A DNA stretch of 64,000 bases from NCBI RefSeq assembly GCF_000756665.1, contig NZ_ARXV01000017.1:1-64000 (forward strand), written 5' to 3'. The position numbers were made by a program, and so were the translations under genes. Shown one piece after another: positions 1-8,436 of this stretch. The stretch is from Alcanivorax nanhaiticus. GTDB lineage: Bacteria; Pseudomonadota; Gammaproteobacteria; Pseudomonadales; Alcanivoracaceae. Numbering within the stretch: the stretch's first letter is position 1; the number at the start of each line of letters is the position of its first letter. The notes below the pieces were generated by a model. That model saw nothing but the letters and a program-made list of their open reading frames with translations, ran no database searches and was not told the DNA's origin.

Positions 1-236
1 TGCGATGACATATCATCAGATGCAAAGTCACCCAAGTGGGAACCACAATTACCGCAGTTCCGTGCCTCGGGAGGCACGCCTACAGTTGATACCAAAAGCG
101 TTTCTGGAATCCTTACCTCGCTTAGGCTCGGATCGCGAGCAGGCTCGCTCCTACAGCGGCTTCGTAGAAATGCAGAAACCCGTGAACTTTTCCAAGGTTT
201 TCCATCCAATCGAGTGTAGCTTGTAGCTCGCAGCTG
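1..236. repeat. Left-edge intergenic repeat block
   Basis: This is non-coding sequence cut by the window edge. Bases 1-130 match the tail of the large repeat element found again at 9026-9155 and, in part, at 17587-17690 (shared start tgcgatga, shared ggaatccttacctcgct). A REP-like hairpin follows at 131-156 (gcgagcaggctcgc then tcctacagc). The end, 185-236, carries the flank ttttccatccaatcgag and the AGCTTGTAGCTCGCAGCT motif that recurs beside many gene ends here. The small ORF across this block is not credible as a gene. Confidence 0.7.
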
Positions 237-247
237 CCCTACAACGC

Positions 248-275
248 AAAACGCCCGGTCATAGCCGGGCGTTTT
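248..275 (-). terminator. Rho-independent terminator of the 292-738 gene
   Basis: A perfect stem CGCCCGG (252-258) / CCGGGCG (265-271) is extended by an A-run on one side and a T-run on the other, so on the minus strand the hairpin ends in TTTT. It lies 17 bp beyond the stop codon of the minus-strand gene at 292. The plus strand also ends in a T-run, so it could act in both directions. Confidence 0.8.
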
Positions 276-291
276 GGTTTGGACTGGACGC

Positions 292-738
292 TTACTTCAA
301 CGACAGCATCAAGTTCGGATTGAAATCTTCGTCAGCGAGATCCGTCAGATACCCCTCGACAAAATCACGGGTTTCCGCATCGGCCTTCGCGGCCAGCGCT
401 TGCATGGCATCGGACAACACCATGGTTTCGCCATTCAGCGCTACCTGAGATGCAGACAGGCTCAGCCCCATATCGATGACCGCATACTCCAGATTCTCTG
501 CCTGGCGCGTCATCACCATGCGAGACAGTACCGTTTCACCGTCGCCGCATTGCAGTGACAGCAATTCCTCGCCGCTCGCTAGAGAAAACTTATCCGCTTC
601 AATCAGGCTGTCTACCAGACCTCCCAAAGCACTGTCTTGGCCTGCTGCGTGACACAGCTGCCCAGCGACCGATTGGTCAACCTGCGCCTGTGACATGGAT
701 GCACACGCTAGTAAGACTGCACCTGCAAGAATCCGCAT
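292..738 (-). CDS. Small exported protein of unknown function
   Basis: This 148-residue protein starts with a clear Sec signal peptide (hydrophobic stretch at residues 3-14, likely cleavage after SQAQ near residue 19). The mature part is acidic and mostly helical, with two cysteines (about residues 29 and 64) that could form a periplasmic disulfide. The pattern LCHAA...LSLQCGDGETVLSRMV resembles small periplasmic DUF3718-like proteins, but this is only an impression and no function is assigned. The ATG at 738 is preceded by a purine-rich ribosome site (gagggaagag). A strong terminator follows directly, so it is probably a single-gene transcript. Confidence 0.7.
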   Translation of the reverse strand: MRILAGAVLLACASMSQAQVDQSVAGQLCHAAGQDSALGGLVDSLIEADKFSLASGEELLSLQCGDGETVLSRMVMTRQAENLEYAVIDMGLSLSASQVALNGETMVLSDAMQALAAKADAETRDFVEGYLTDLADEDFNPNLMLSLK

Positions 739-1053
739 GACTCTTCCCTCTGTTCTCTGATTGGGCCAACGCTTCGGTTACGGGAGGCAATTATACGAAC
801 AAATAATTACTTTGGGTAACCATCATGATGCAAAAAGGTTGAACTTTTATGACATAAGGCAATGCGATATTCGGGCCAAGTTCATAAATTTGCCATACCT
901 GAAGCTTAGATTCCCAACAAAATCAGGGACTTCAGTGCACCGGCGTCCCGAAATGAATGAAGCAGGCATACAAATTGCTGTAGCCAGAAAGCACCACAAC
1001 TATTTACCCAAACCGTTCCAGCAAGGAGGCTGGACCACCAAGAGAGTGTCTCT
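739..1053. other. Intergenic region with no recognised element
   Basis: This 315-bp, relatively AT-rich gap separates two divergently read small genes. It should hold both of their promoters, but no box or palindrome stands out clearly enough to annotate. A ribosome-site-like gcaaggaggctgg lies at 1021-1033. Confidence 0.5.
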
Positions 1054-1392
1054 ATGTCAGTTATCATCATGCCCGATACCGTCTACCGGCCCCACGCCAA
1101 CAGCCGCAATAAAGCCTCTCTCAGCCCGTTAAGCCTGACGGCAATCGCACTCACCCTGTGTGGCCTCACAATTGGTGTTCTGGATATCAGGTGGTCTCTA
1201 CAGTTGGTGAGCCTGGGCTGTGTCTATTCTGGTGCACTGTTGGCCACAATGGGGCTTCTTGTCCATTTGCTACGAGGAAATGCGGCCTGGGCCGTGGATG
1301 GGAGCCTGCTGCTGGGGCTTGCAGCGCTGGTCTACAGTGGCCCAGTGCTGCCCGTCATGGTGCAGGATTACCTTGAATATCTTATGCCCTGA
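1054..1392 (+). CDS. Small integral membrane protein, unknown
   Basis: A 112-residue protein with three likely transmembrane segments (about residues 25-45, 50-72 and 80-105) after a polar N-terminus of about 24 residues. No family was recognised. ATG 1054 has gagag about 8 nt upstream; an in-frame ATG at 1069 is an alternative, nearer to nothing better. Its 3' end overlaps by 11 bp the 3' end of the convergent hybrid kinase gene. The hydrophobic pattern and position support a real gene, but it could still be a weakly conserved local ORF. Confidence 0.5.
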   Translation: MSVIIMPDTVYRPHANSRNKASLSPLSLTAIALTLCGLTIGVLDIRWSLQLVSLGCVYSGALLATMGLLVHLLRGNAAWAVDGSLLLGLAALVYSGPVLPVMVQDYLEYLMP

Positions 1393-3964
1393 AGCCCAGA
1401 TAATCGGAGAGCACTTGAGACATGGCAGCCAGAGATAAAGGCTTGATGATCTGGCCATCCATGCCCGCACGGCGAATGGCGCCAGCCTGTTCGTCCACTG
1501 CATGGGCACTCAACGCCAGAATCAGGCAAGAGGAGCGACCGTACCGCTCCTCGAATGCCCGCATGGCCGCAGCACTGGCAAAACCATCCATCACTGGCAT
1601 ATCGAGATCCATCAATACCAGATCAAAAGGCGTGACACTGTCCTGAAACGCTTCTAAAGCAGCCTGGCCATTGGGAGCCATCACCACTTGCTCCACCCCA
1701 AGTTTTTCCAGATAGCCCTGAGTCACCAACTGGTTGATCGGGTTGTCTTCGGCCACCAATACATTCAACTGCTCGATCGAAGCAACAGCGTCCCGATTGA
1801 CAGGGGCTCCGCCAACCGGAATCCCCCCCGTGAACAGGTGCAACAGCTCGTGCACAGTGAGCACCGACCTGCGCAGCAGACGCAAGGTGTCCGGTAACCC
1901 GTCCGGGATCTCGCTGCGCATGCCAAGCATCAGAATCACCGAACTTTGTGGGCTGTAGGTGTCGAGCAATTCCAGCACCTTCTCCAGCGCATCCTGTGAA
2001 GGCAAGCCATTGATCAGCAAGTTGAGACCAGGCTCCATCGCCAGCATCTCCATGGATTCAGGCTCTGCCAGGCAACGTACTTTCTGAAAACGCGCGTCAT
2101 TGCTGATCCAGTCGGCCAGATTGCCCTGTACATCCCAGAGCAGGGACGGTGGAGCCGCCATGTCGGCCATGGGGAACGCCGCCTCATCCACCGGCAGCTG
2201 CACACTGAAGCTGAATCTGGCCCCTCGTCCTGGCGAACTATCCACCCGAATCTCGCCCCCCATCAGACTCACCAGCTCATGACTAATGGACAGACCCAGC
2301 CCCGTTCCGCCAAAGCGTCGGGAGGTATCCGGTGATGCCTGGGAAAAATGCTGGAACAAGCGTGATTGCTCTTCCTGACTCAAACCAATCCCGGTATCCG
2401 TGACCGCAAACGTCAACAAGGGGGCCTGACCAGGGGAATAGCGGCAGGCCAGCGACAATACCACCCTGCCCCCACGGGTGAACTTGACCGCGTTACCCAG
2501 CAAATTGATCAGTACCTGCCGTAATCGAACCTCATCACCCAACACTGTAGACGGCGTATTGGAGTCCACATCCAGCAGCACCAGCACCTCATTGTCGCTG
2601 GCGGAGAGCTGGAACATCTGGGCGCACTCTACCAACAGGCCGGGCAAATCAAACGACTCATTCACCAGCTCCAGTTTGCCCGCTTCAATCTTGGCAAAAT
2701 CCAGGACGTCGTTGATCAAGGCGCTGAGAGTACGGCCTGCACTGTCAATCAGGGTGATGTATTCACGCTGACGTGGTGATGGGTCCGTCTCACGCAGCAG
2801 CTCGGCCAAACCAATAACACCATTCAGGGGCGTCCGGATTTCATGACTCATCCGTGCCAGAAACAGGTCCTTTGCCTGGCTTTCCGCCCTGGCACTGATC
2901 GCTCTGGAGTTGTTGCGGTAAACCATCATCCCCAACCCGAGCACGAGCAGGTAGACCATCACCACACCCGCCACCAGCAGAATGCCCTCGTTAATCTGAT
3001 CCTGACGGGACGCCACCAGCAGACTGTCGGCCAGTGCCAGCAGCATTTCCGACATGCCATCCAGCGACTGGATGGAATGGCGACTACGATCGTAGGCTTG
3101 ATCCCAAGTCATTATCACCTGAGGCGCAAGAATCAACTCGTTCTCGGTCCAGTCGAGAAAATGCTGTAACTCCTGCCGCACCAGTCGCCATTGTTGCTGC
3201 AGCTGAACCGCCCCTGTGCGGGCGGCAAGCGCCTTGACCTCGCCATCAATAATGGCCAGCTCCCGCTGCAATTGCTGCCAGGCATTTTCCAGCCGACGGG
3301 CATCGTTATCCCCCAGGTAACCTCCCCTCAAGCTGACATACAGAGCCAGGGCTCGTATCAGGCCGATATTTTCTTCACTCTGACGAAAGGAATTGAGCGG
3401 TAAAGACAGGACCTCATTGGGCTGGAGTCCCGGACCAATGGACATATCGGAGATATAAAGGATGGTCGACAAGGTGTTGGCCACCCGGTCAGCTACCTGA
3501 TTCACATTATCGAAGGGGCCGGACACATCCTCGATGGGAATACCGGTCTTGGCAGTCAGTCCGGCCCAGCTCTCGCTGATCAGGCCCGCCTGATCGTTCA
3601 GCGCCGGCAGGTTGCGTTCACGAATCGAGTCAAGAAATGCCGCCATGCGGCTACTCGTACGTGCCCGGCTCAACGCATAGCGGGAGAGAATTTCCGGGTC
3701 CTGGGTATGAATCGCCACCGGAGCGAGATCACGCATGTCCTGCAACGGACGCAATGCCTCCAGCCCACTCTCGAATAACGCCAAGTCCTTGCGCATTCCC
3801 GCATTGGCATCAAGAATCTCTATCCGATGCTGGATAATCAACACCATGGCGATCAGGAAAGGCACCGTCACAATGGCAAACAACAATGCCATGGCCGTTC
3901 CTGTATGCAGTCCATTATGTGATGGTCTATCCATCGGCCCATCCCGAAAAGGGCTAGTATTCAT
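1382..3964 (-). CDS. Hybrid sensor histidine kinase with C-terminal receiver
   Basis: An 860-residue inner-membrane sensor. TM1 (about 25-46) and TM2 (about 327-349) bracket a periplasmic domain of about 280 residues, rich in helices and resembling helical-bundle sensor domains. The H-box LARMSHEIRTPLNG carries the phospho-acceptor His374. N-box LINLLGNAVKF (about 485-495), G1 DTGIGL and G2 FGGTGLGLS follow. A degenerate receiver-like stretch (about 600-710) lacks the usual Asp. The final receiver (about 732-855) has EDN, MDLDMPVMDG with phospho-Asp786, and a conserved Lys841. No response regulator or Hpt gene is adjacent, so it is an orphan and the output is unknown. The start is uncertain: Met1 has no clear ribosome site, and Met11 is possible. 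Confidence 0.93.
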   Translation of the reverse strand: MNTSPFRDGPMDRPSHNGLHTGTAMALLFAIVTVPFLIAMVLIIQHRIEILDANAGMRKDLALFESGLEALRPLQDMRDLAPVAIHTQDPEILSRYALSRARTSSRMAAFLDSIRERNLPALNDQAGLISESWAGLTAKTGIPIEDVSGPFDNVNQVADRVANTLSTILYISDMSIGPGLQPNEVLSLPLNSFRQSEENIGLIRALALYVSLRGGYLGDNDARRLENAWQQLQRELAIIDGEVKALAARTGAVQLQQQWRLVRQELQHFLDWTENELILAPQVIMTWDQAYDRSRHSIQSLDGMSEMLLALADSLLVASRQDQINEGILLVAGVVMVYLLVLGLGMMVYRNNSRAISARAESQAKDLFLARMSHEIRTPLNGVIGLAELLRETDPSPRQREYITLIDSAGRTLSALINDVLDFAKIEAGKLELVNESFDLPGLLVECAQMFQLSASDNEVLVLLDVDSNTPSTVLGDEVRLRQVLINLLGNAVKFTRGGRVVLSLACRYSPGQAPLLTFAVTDTGIGLSQEEQSRLFQHFSQASPDTSRRFGGTGLGLSISHELVSLMGGEIRVDSSPGRGARFSFSVQLPVDEAAFPMADMAAPPSLLWDVQGNLADWISNDARFQKVRCLAEPESMEMLAMEPGLNLLINGLPSQDALEKVLELLDTYSPQSSVILMLGMRSEIPDGLPDTLRLLRRSVLTVHELLHLFTGGIPVGGAPVNRDAVASIEQLNVLVAEDNPINQLVTQGYLEKLGVEQVVMAPNGQAALEAFQDSVTPFDLVLMDLDMPVMDGFASAAAMRAFEERYGRSSCLILALSAHAVDEQAGAIRRAGMDGQIIKPLSLAAMSQVLSDYLGFRA

Positions 3965-4007
3965 GATTAATCGTTGCGAAATACACTACGACAACAGCAC
4001 ATCCCTA

Positions 4008-4694
4008 ATGACAACAATACATTGCACCACTCTGCGTCCCAATACTGTAAAAGTTTGCTATTTGTTGCTTATTACAGCCTGTTTGGCATTTTCTGGCTGC
4101 CAAACTGCCGGACAACAAGGTGAAAGCACCGACAATCGTGGCGTCGCCAGGAAATTACCGCCACTGGCCGCAGACCCGGCTTCCGTCAATGAGGTTGCCC
4201 ATGCCCTGCCTCAGGACAAGAGTGACCTGTCTCGCTTCACGATTCCGCAAACGTTGGTAGGGCTGAAGCTGGACGGCGAAATCAGTTCCGGCGCGGCACG
4301 CACTTTCCGCTACATGAGCGAAAACCGCCAAGAGACACTGCAGCTGGTACTCAGCAACCTTCCCGCTGGCTGGGAATCCATGACTCCCGAACGCGCCGTG
4401 GCCAGCTACTATAGCGAAACCCGGCAACGGCGCGTACAACGGGCATTGAGCAATCCGGCAAACGCCCTCTCAATCCTTAGTGAAGGACTTCTGGATCTGG
4501 AAGGCCAACCCGCAGCCCAAGCCCAAATGCGCTGGATTGAACCCAACAAACCCATCCAGAACCAGTCTCTGGTGATCACCATGGTCGATGGCAGCTTCAT
4601 TCGCATCAGCAATGCCAGCTATAAGCAGAATAGTCGTTGGCTGCAGCAACAGGCCAAGCGCTGTCTTGCAGAGTTCAAGGCCGCACAGGAATAG
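4008..4694 (+). CDS. Putative lipoprotein, unknown function
   Basis: A 228-residue product with a lipoprotein signal: hydrophobic VCYLLLITACLAF followed by the lipobox FSGC (Cys31), then a polar Q/G/S-rich linker. The remainder is a soluble alpha/beta domain with no recognised family. The open frame extends upstream over the kinase gene. ATG 4008 was chosen because it gives a normal-length signal peptide; ATG 3963 would overlap the kinase start codon and add a polar extension. It is transcribed divergently from the hybrid kinase 43 bp away, so the two may share regulation, as accessory lipoproteins and sensors sometimes do. That link is inference. Confidence 0.7.
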   Translation: MTTIHCTTLRPNTVKVCYLLLITACLAFSGCQTAGQQGESTDNRGVARKLPPLAADPASVNEVAHALPQDKSDLSRFTIPQTLVGLKLDGEISSGAARTFRYMSENRQETLQLVLSNLPAGWESMTPERAVASYYSETRQRRVQRALSNPANALSILSEGLLDLEGQPAAQAQMRWIEPNKPIQNQSLVITMVDGSFIRISNASYKQNSRWLQQQAKRCLAEFKAAQE

Positions 4695-4976
4695 CGGCAA
4701 GCTGCATCTCAGTTCTTCGCTGTCGCTCGGTTCGCACCCTGGAAGGGAGCTCCTGCAGTGGCTTCGTAGAAATGCAGAAACTCGGAAACTTTACCGGGCT
4801 TTCCAGTCGTAGCTCGTAGCCAACGCCTCTAGCCTGTATATTTCACCTTTTACAGTGGACACTCGTCTCGCTTCCGTCGCGGCTCCAGCGCTCTCCACAT
4901 GACAGCCCCGGATTCGCGTTGCAGCTTGAGGCTTGTAGCTTGTCCCTGGCAGCTCACAACTCGAAGCTAGTAGCTC
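4695..4976. repeat. Intergenic repeats before mnmC
   Basis: This gap of about 280 bp holds a REP-like copy at 4711-4760 (cgctgtcgctcggttcgc then ggaagggagctcctgcag), nearly the same as 8561-8605. The shared flank cggcttcgtagaaatgcag follows, then several AGCTCGTAGCT-type units at 4808-4818 and 4921-4976. The last unit ends directly against the mnmC start codon, leaving no strong ribosome site. No gene is seen here. Confidence 0.75.
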
Positions 4977-6854
4977 ATGTCTCTCCCCACCTTCTCACCC
5001 ATCCAGCCTGCCAATATCGAATGGCAGGAAAACACACCCGTGGCCTCCGACTACGATGATCCGTATTTTTCCCGTCAGGATGGCATGGCGGAAAGTCGTT
5101 ATGTCTTTCTGGATGGCAACCGGCTGAGCGAACGTTTTTCCGGCCTGCAAGCTGACCAGTACTTTGTCATCGGTGAAACCGGCTTTGGCACCGGGCTTAA
5201 CTGCCTGCTCGCGGCACAACAGTTTCTCGCCACTGCACCAGCAGGCGCTCGCTTGCATCTGGTTTCGGTGGAAAAACACCCCCTGCGTCATGATGACCTG
5301 CGTACCGCCCTGGCCCATTGGCCCGAGTTAGCCGAGCTGGCCGCTGCATTGCTGGCCGCATACCCGGCACCCACCCCCGGACTGCACCGCCTGCAGCTGC
5401 ATGATTCCATCAGCCTGACCCTGCTCTACGGTGAGGCGGAGCAACTCTGGCCGCTGTTCAATCACCCGGTGGATGCGTGGTTTCTGGATGGCTTTGCTCC
5501 ATCCTGCAACCCGGACATGTGGCAGTCTGCCCTGTTTTCCCAACTGGCAAGGCTCAGCCGCCCTGGCACCACCCTGGCCACCTTTACTGCAGCCGGCTTC
5601 GTTCGACGCGGCCTGCAAGAAGCGGGATTCCGCATGGAAAAGCGCAACGGTTTCGGTCACAAGCGTCACATGCTCACCGGCACGTTCAGCACAGACAGCA
5701 CGACGACGGACATCCCGGCAAGACAACAGACCTCCCCAAGCGTGCTGGTCGTGGGCGCGGGTCTGGCCGGCGCCACTACCGCCCGAGCGCTGGCCGAAAG
5801 GGGCTGCCAGGTCATCGTCACCGACCCCGCAGGCATCGCCGCCCATGCTTCCGGTAATCTGGCCGGGGTGGTCTACAGCACCCCAAGCGCCCACCTGACA
5901 CCGCAAAACCGCTTCTATCAGCAAAGCTACAGCCATGCCCTGCGATGGCTACAGCACCATGATTTTCCCTCGTCACCAGAGCAAGGCCGGCTGAACGGCG
6001 TGGTCCAGCACTTCGTAGACGACCGGCAAAAAGCCAAGATCACCCAGGCCATGGACAGTGGCGCCTGGCCAGAGGAACTGCTGAAGCCCGTCGGGGGGAT
6101 TGGTGTCGAGCTGGTGGGCGGCGGTTATTTGAGTCCGGCGGACTGGTGCAAGCACCTGCTGAACCACCCCGGCATTACGCTAATCAGCTCTGTCATTACC
6201 GATATAGAGGAAGGCGCACCGGCCCGTGCCATGCTCGCCGATGGCGGCCAGCTTCACGCCGATGCCATCGTTCTGTGCACCGCTGGTGCCACTCCCAGAT
6301 TACCGGGGTTGGGCTGGCTTCCCCTTAAACACATTCGTGGTCAGGTCAGCTATTGCCGCGCAACTGAGGCCTCCAAACAGTGGCAACAGGCCCGCTGCCA
6401 CGGCGGCTACCTGACTCCTGCCATCAACGGGCTGCACTGCGTTGGCGCCACCTTTAACCTGCATGATGCCAGCCCGACACCGAGCAAGAGCGACGATGAC
6501 GAAAACCTGCAACAACTGAAAACTTACCTGCCCGGGCAATGGCAAGAGTTGGGCGGCGAAGACATCGAGATCGCTGAACGACGGGTCGCATTTCGCTGCC
6601 AGAGCATCGACTTCCTTCCGTTGTGCGGTCCTTTACCCCTGGCCAATGAAAACCCGCACCGCGCTGCCCGGGGACTGTATCTCAACCTGGCCCATGGCAG
6701 CCGCGGCATCACCGGCACACCGCTGTGTGCCGACCTGATCGCCGACATGATCTGCGGCACACCGCTACCCGTTGACCAACAACTGGTTGACGCCCTTGCC
6801 CCGGAACGGTTTATTGTCCGCAAACGACGAAAACAACCCGAGTGGAAACCATGA
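4977..6854 (+). CDS. mnmC: MnmC, bifunctional tRNA mnm5s2U34 biosynthesis enzyme
   Basis: A 625-residue cytoplasmic enzyme for the last two steps of wobble-uridine modification: FAD-dependent removal of the carboxymethyl group (cmnm5U to nm5U), then SAM-dependent methylation to mnm5U. The N-terminal methyltransferase half has the SAM loop GETGFGTGLN (66-75) and WFLDGFAPSCNPDMW with the expected catalytic Asp171. The C-terminal oxidoreductase half begins with the FAD-binding VVGAGLAGATTAR (258-270) and ends with the GSRGITGTPLCADL region. Length and domain order match the fused E. coli type. The start codon abuts a repeat, and the 3' end overlaps the MAPEG gene (ATGA), so the two are likely co-translated. 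Confidence 0.97.
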   Translation: MSLPTFSPIQPANIEWQENTPVASDYDDPYFSRQDGMAESRYVFLDGNRLSERFSGLQADQYFVIGETGFGTGLNCLLAAQQFLATAPAGARLHLVSVEKHPLRHDDLRTALAHWPELAELAAALLAAYPAPTPGLHRLQLHDSISLTLLYGEAEQLWPLFNHPVDAWFLDGFAPSCNPDMWQSALFSQLARLSRPGTTLATFTAAGFVRRGLQEAGFRMEKRNGFGHKRHMLTGTFSTDSTTTDIPARQQTSPSVLVVGAGLAGATTARALAERGCQVIVTDPAGIAAHASGNLAGVVYSTPSAHLTPQNRFYQQSYSHALRWLQHHDFPSSPEQGRLNGVVQHFVDDRQKAKITQAMDSGAWPEELLKPVGGIGVELVGGGYLSPADWCKHLLNHPGITLISSVITDIEEGAPARAMLADGGQLHADAIVLCTAGATPRLPGLGWLPLKHIRGQVSYCRATEASKQWQQARCHGGYLTPAINGLHCVGATFNLHDASPTPSKSDDDENLQQLKTYLPGQWQELGGEDIEIAERRVAFRCQSIDFLPLCGPLPLANENPHRAARGLYLNLAHGSRGITGTPLCADLIADMICGTPLPVDQQLVDALAPERFIVRKRRKQPEWKP

Positions 6855-7243
6855 ATCTTGTCAGCTTGCCGATTACCGCCATTTACGCCGCCCTGAGCGC
6901 CTTCCTCGTCATCGCCCTTGCCGCCAATGTGGTGCGCTTCCGCCTCAGCAAACATGTCTCCCTGGGCGACGGTGGCCACAAGGAAGGCAGCCGCGCCATC
7001 CGTGCTCATGGCAACACCGTGGAATACGTCCCGCTGGCCTTGATCCTGATGGCCCTGCTGGAACTTAACGGCGCCAGCGATACGGCCCTGCACATCTATG
7101 GCATCTTGCTGGTCGGCGGGCGACTCCTTTACAGCTATGGCCTGCTATTCCCCAAACCCAGCGCCAACCTGCCAAGACAACTCGGCGTGCTCAGCAGCTG
7201 GATTGTGATTGTGGCGGCCGGGGTGCAGTTGTTGATCATCTAA
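6851..7243 (+). CDS. MAPEG-family membrane protein
   Basis: A 130-residue integral membrane protein with four predicted helices. The MAPEG (membrane-associated proteins in eicosanoid and glutathione metabolism) hallmarks are RAIRAHGNTVEYVPLALIL, with the conserved R-H-N-E pattern, and GRLLYSYGL. Bacterial members are glutathione-transferase-like or of unknown role, so the substrate cannot be stated. The ATG at 6851 overlaps the mnmC stop codon as ATGA, favouring translational coupling; a GTG at 6842 is less likely. A functional link to MnmC is not expected; the pairing probably reflects operon sharing. Confidence 0.88.
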   Translation: MNLVSLPITAIYAALSAFLVIALAANVVRFRLSKHVSLGDGGHKEGSRAIRAHGNTVEYVPLALILMALLELNGASDTALHIYGILLVGGRLLYSYGLLFPKPSANLPRQLGVLSSWIVIVAAGVQLLII

Positions 7244-7248
7244 AAACA

Positions 7249-7424
7249 GTTACGAGGTGCGAGTTTCGAGTTGCGCAAATCAAAGCCAAATACCACTGCA
7301 GATCTTTCTTTTGATCTTGCCTTTCGAAACTCGTCACTCGCGCATGAACCCGGTAAAGGCTACAACACCTCCGCCTGGCCGCACTTTTTCGCTATTAACT
7401 ATTCACTGTTAACTATTAACTGAT
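7249..7424. repeat. Inverted repeats between MAPEG gene and yheU
   Basis: An imperfect inverted repeat of the GAGTTTCGAG/CTTTCGAAACTC type occupies 7249-7343, closely related to the one at 17127-17212. It is followed at 7391-7424 by three units of the ATTAACTATTCACTGTTAACT family ending 4 bp before the yheU start. No gene or clear promoter is visible between. Confidence 0.7.
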
Positions 7425-7428
7425 CTCT

Positions 7429-7665
7429 ATGCCTCTCATCGTTCCCTGGAAAGACATTCCCGCCGACACCCTCGACAACCTCATCGAGGAATTCGTCACC
7501 CGTGACGGCACCGACTACGGCGACCACGAAATCGCCACCAGCACCAAGGTGGAACAGGTCCGTCAGCAACTGAAGCAAGGCTACGCTTTTGTGGTGTTTG
7601 ATGAAGCCACGGAGAGCGTGTCGGTGATGGGGAAGGAGCAGGCGGAAGAGGCAATTAATAGTTAA
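7429..7665 (+). CDS. yheU: YheU-family (UPF0270) protein
   Basis: A 78-residue soluble protein matching the UPF0270/YheU family over its whole length: an IPW-type N-terminus, then LDNLIEEFVTRDGTDYGDHE, the family core, then VEQVRQQLKQGYAFVVFDE. The family is small and widespread in gammaproteobacteria with no firm function. There is no convincing ribosome site: the start is preceded by a TTAACTATTAACTG repeat and tctct. The last residues (INS) and the stop codon are written in repeat sequence (aattaatagttaataatg), so the original C-terminus may have been replaced when the repeat arrived. Confidence 0.92.
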   Translation: MPLIVPWKDIPADTLDNLIEEFVTRDGTDYGDHEIATSTKVEQVRQQLKQGYAFVVFDEATESVSVMGKEQAEEAINS

Positions 7666-7815
7666 TAATGAATAATTAATAGCTGCGCGAGCAGCGATTT
7701 CTGTAGTTTTAAAGCAATGAGGCCGCGCTCAGACTCTGGGCGCGGCCTCATGCGTTTCAAAACATGAAAAACCGTCTCACGACGTTATTAATTATTCATT
7801 ATTAACTATTAATTG
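7649..7815. repeat. Composite palindromic cassette between convergent genes
   Basis: Ordered parts: TTAATAGTTAATAATG units (7650-7681), a small palindrome ctgcgcgagcag, a spacer, a GC-rich terminator-like hairpin (7717-7751), then inverted units attaattattcattatta (7788-7815). It fills the space from the yheU stop to the stop of the opposite gene at 7816. The same part order recurs at 18606-18760 between cysZ and uvrB. Confidence 0.75.
7717..7751. terminator. Bidirectional terminator-like hairpin
   Basis: A perfect 11-bp stem, atgaggccgcg / cgcggcctcat, sits between two convergent genes. T-runs are short on both sides (cgtttc on plus, tgcttt on minus), so termination strength is uncertain. 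Confidence 0.55.
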
Positions 7816-8244
7816 CTACGAAATCGCCCCTTCCCGCGCCCACTCACACCGTACCCTGAGGGGCATATCGGAAGGTTCGTGGCAGACATCTGCGCTGTCC
7901 CACACGAAGGTGTGGAAACCAGACAATTCGGTTTCCAGGTGAACAACAGCATTCACCCAGTACATGTTCTTGAGCAGGGATTCGAACTTGGCAATCCAGT
8001 GCTCCCATTCGTATTCCACCGCACGGTAGGACATGCCGAAATGAATGACCTGGGTCTGGAATGTGCCCCCCATGAGGTCGTCTCCCGGCACGGTAAACAT
8101 CTCGCGACAAAGGAACGGCCACTCATCTGCCTGGGGCAGCTGGCGAATCGCTTTGCGATTTTGAAAACAGCTGGCCTTGCGCTCCTGAATGGAGCCAAAA
8201 GGCAAATGTTTGATACAGCCGTAAACGATGGATTCGTTATCCAA
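7816..8244 (-). CDS. Conserved protein of unknown function
   Basis: A 142-residue soluble protein with a distinctive aromatic-rich middle (FGMSYRAVEYEWEHWIAKFE, then MYWVNAVVHLETELSG) that reads like a real conserved family known from other proteobacteria. I cannot name a function. The frame opens with TTG at 8244; no in-frame ATG gives a sensible start, and the ribosome site is weak. Its stop codon abuts the repeat cassette at 7649-7815. The unusual start and isolated position between repeat blocks are the only oddities. Confidence 0.72.
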   Translation of the reverse strand: MDNESIVYGCIKHLPFGSIQERKASCFQNRKAIRQLPQADEWPFLCREMFTVPGDDLMGGTFQTQVIHFGMSYRAVEYEWEHWIAKFESLLKNMYWVNAVVHLETELSGFHTFVWDSADVCHEPSDMPLRVRCEWAREGAIS

Positions 8245-8436
8245 GAAACACCTAAACAGCAGGAGCTAATGTCAAGTTGCACGATGCAACGCGATAAAGG
8301 GTTTGCCTAACCTACCAAGTTTGGCGCTTCGATTCACCGGTTTGTTTGGCAAAATCCTCCCCTGCTCCTCGCCAGGACCCGGATCGCCTGCAAGCAGGCT
8401 CCCACAGCCACCCGCCCGCAACAACATCAGATCAGT

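Noticed and set aside
3735..4007. Extended N-terminus of the lipoprotein frame
   Set aside because: This part is antisense to the kinase gene and would hide the signal peptide behind about 90 residues; ATG 4008 gives a normal lipoprotein signal.
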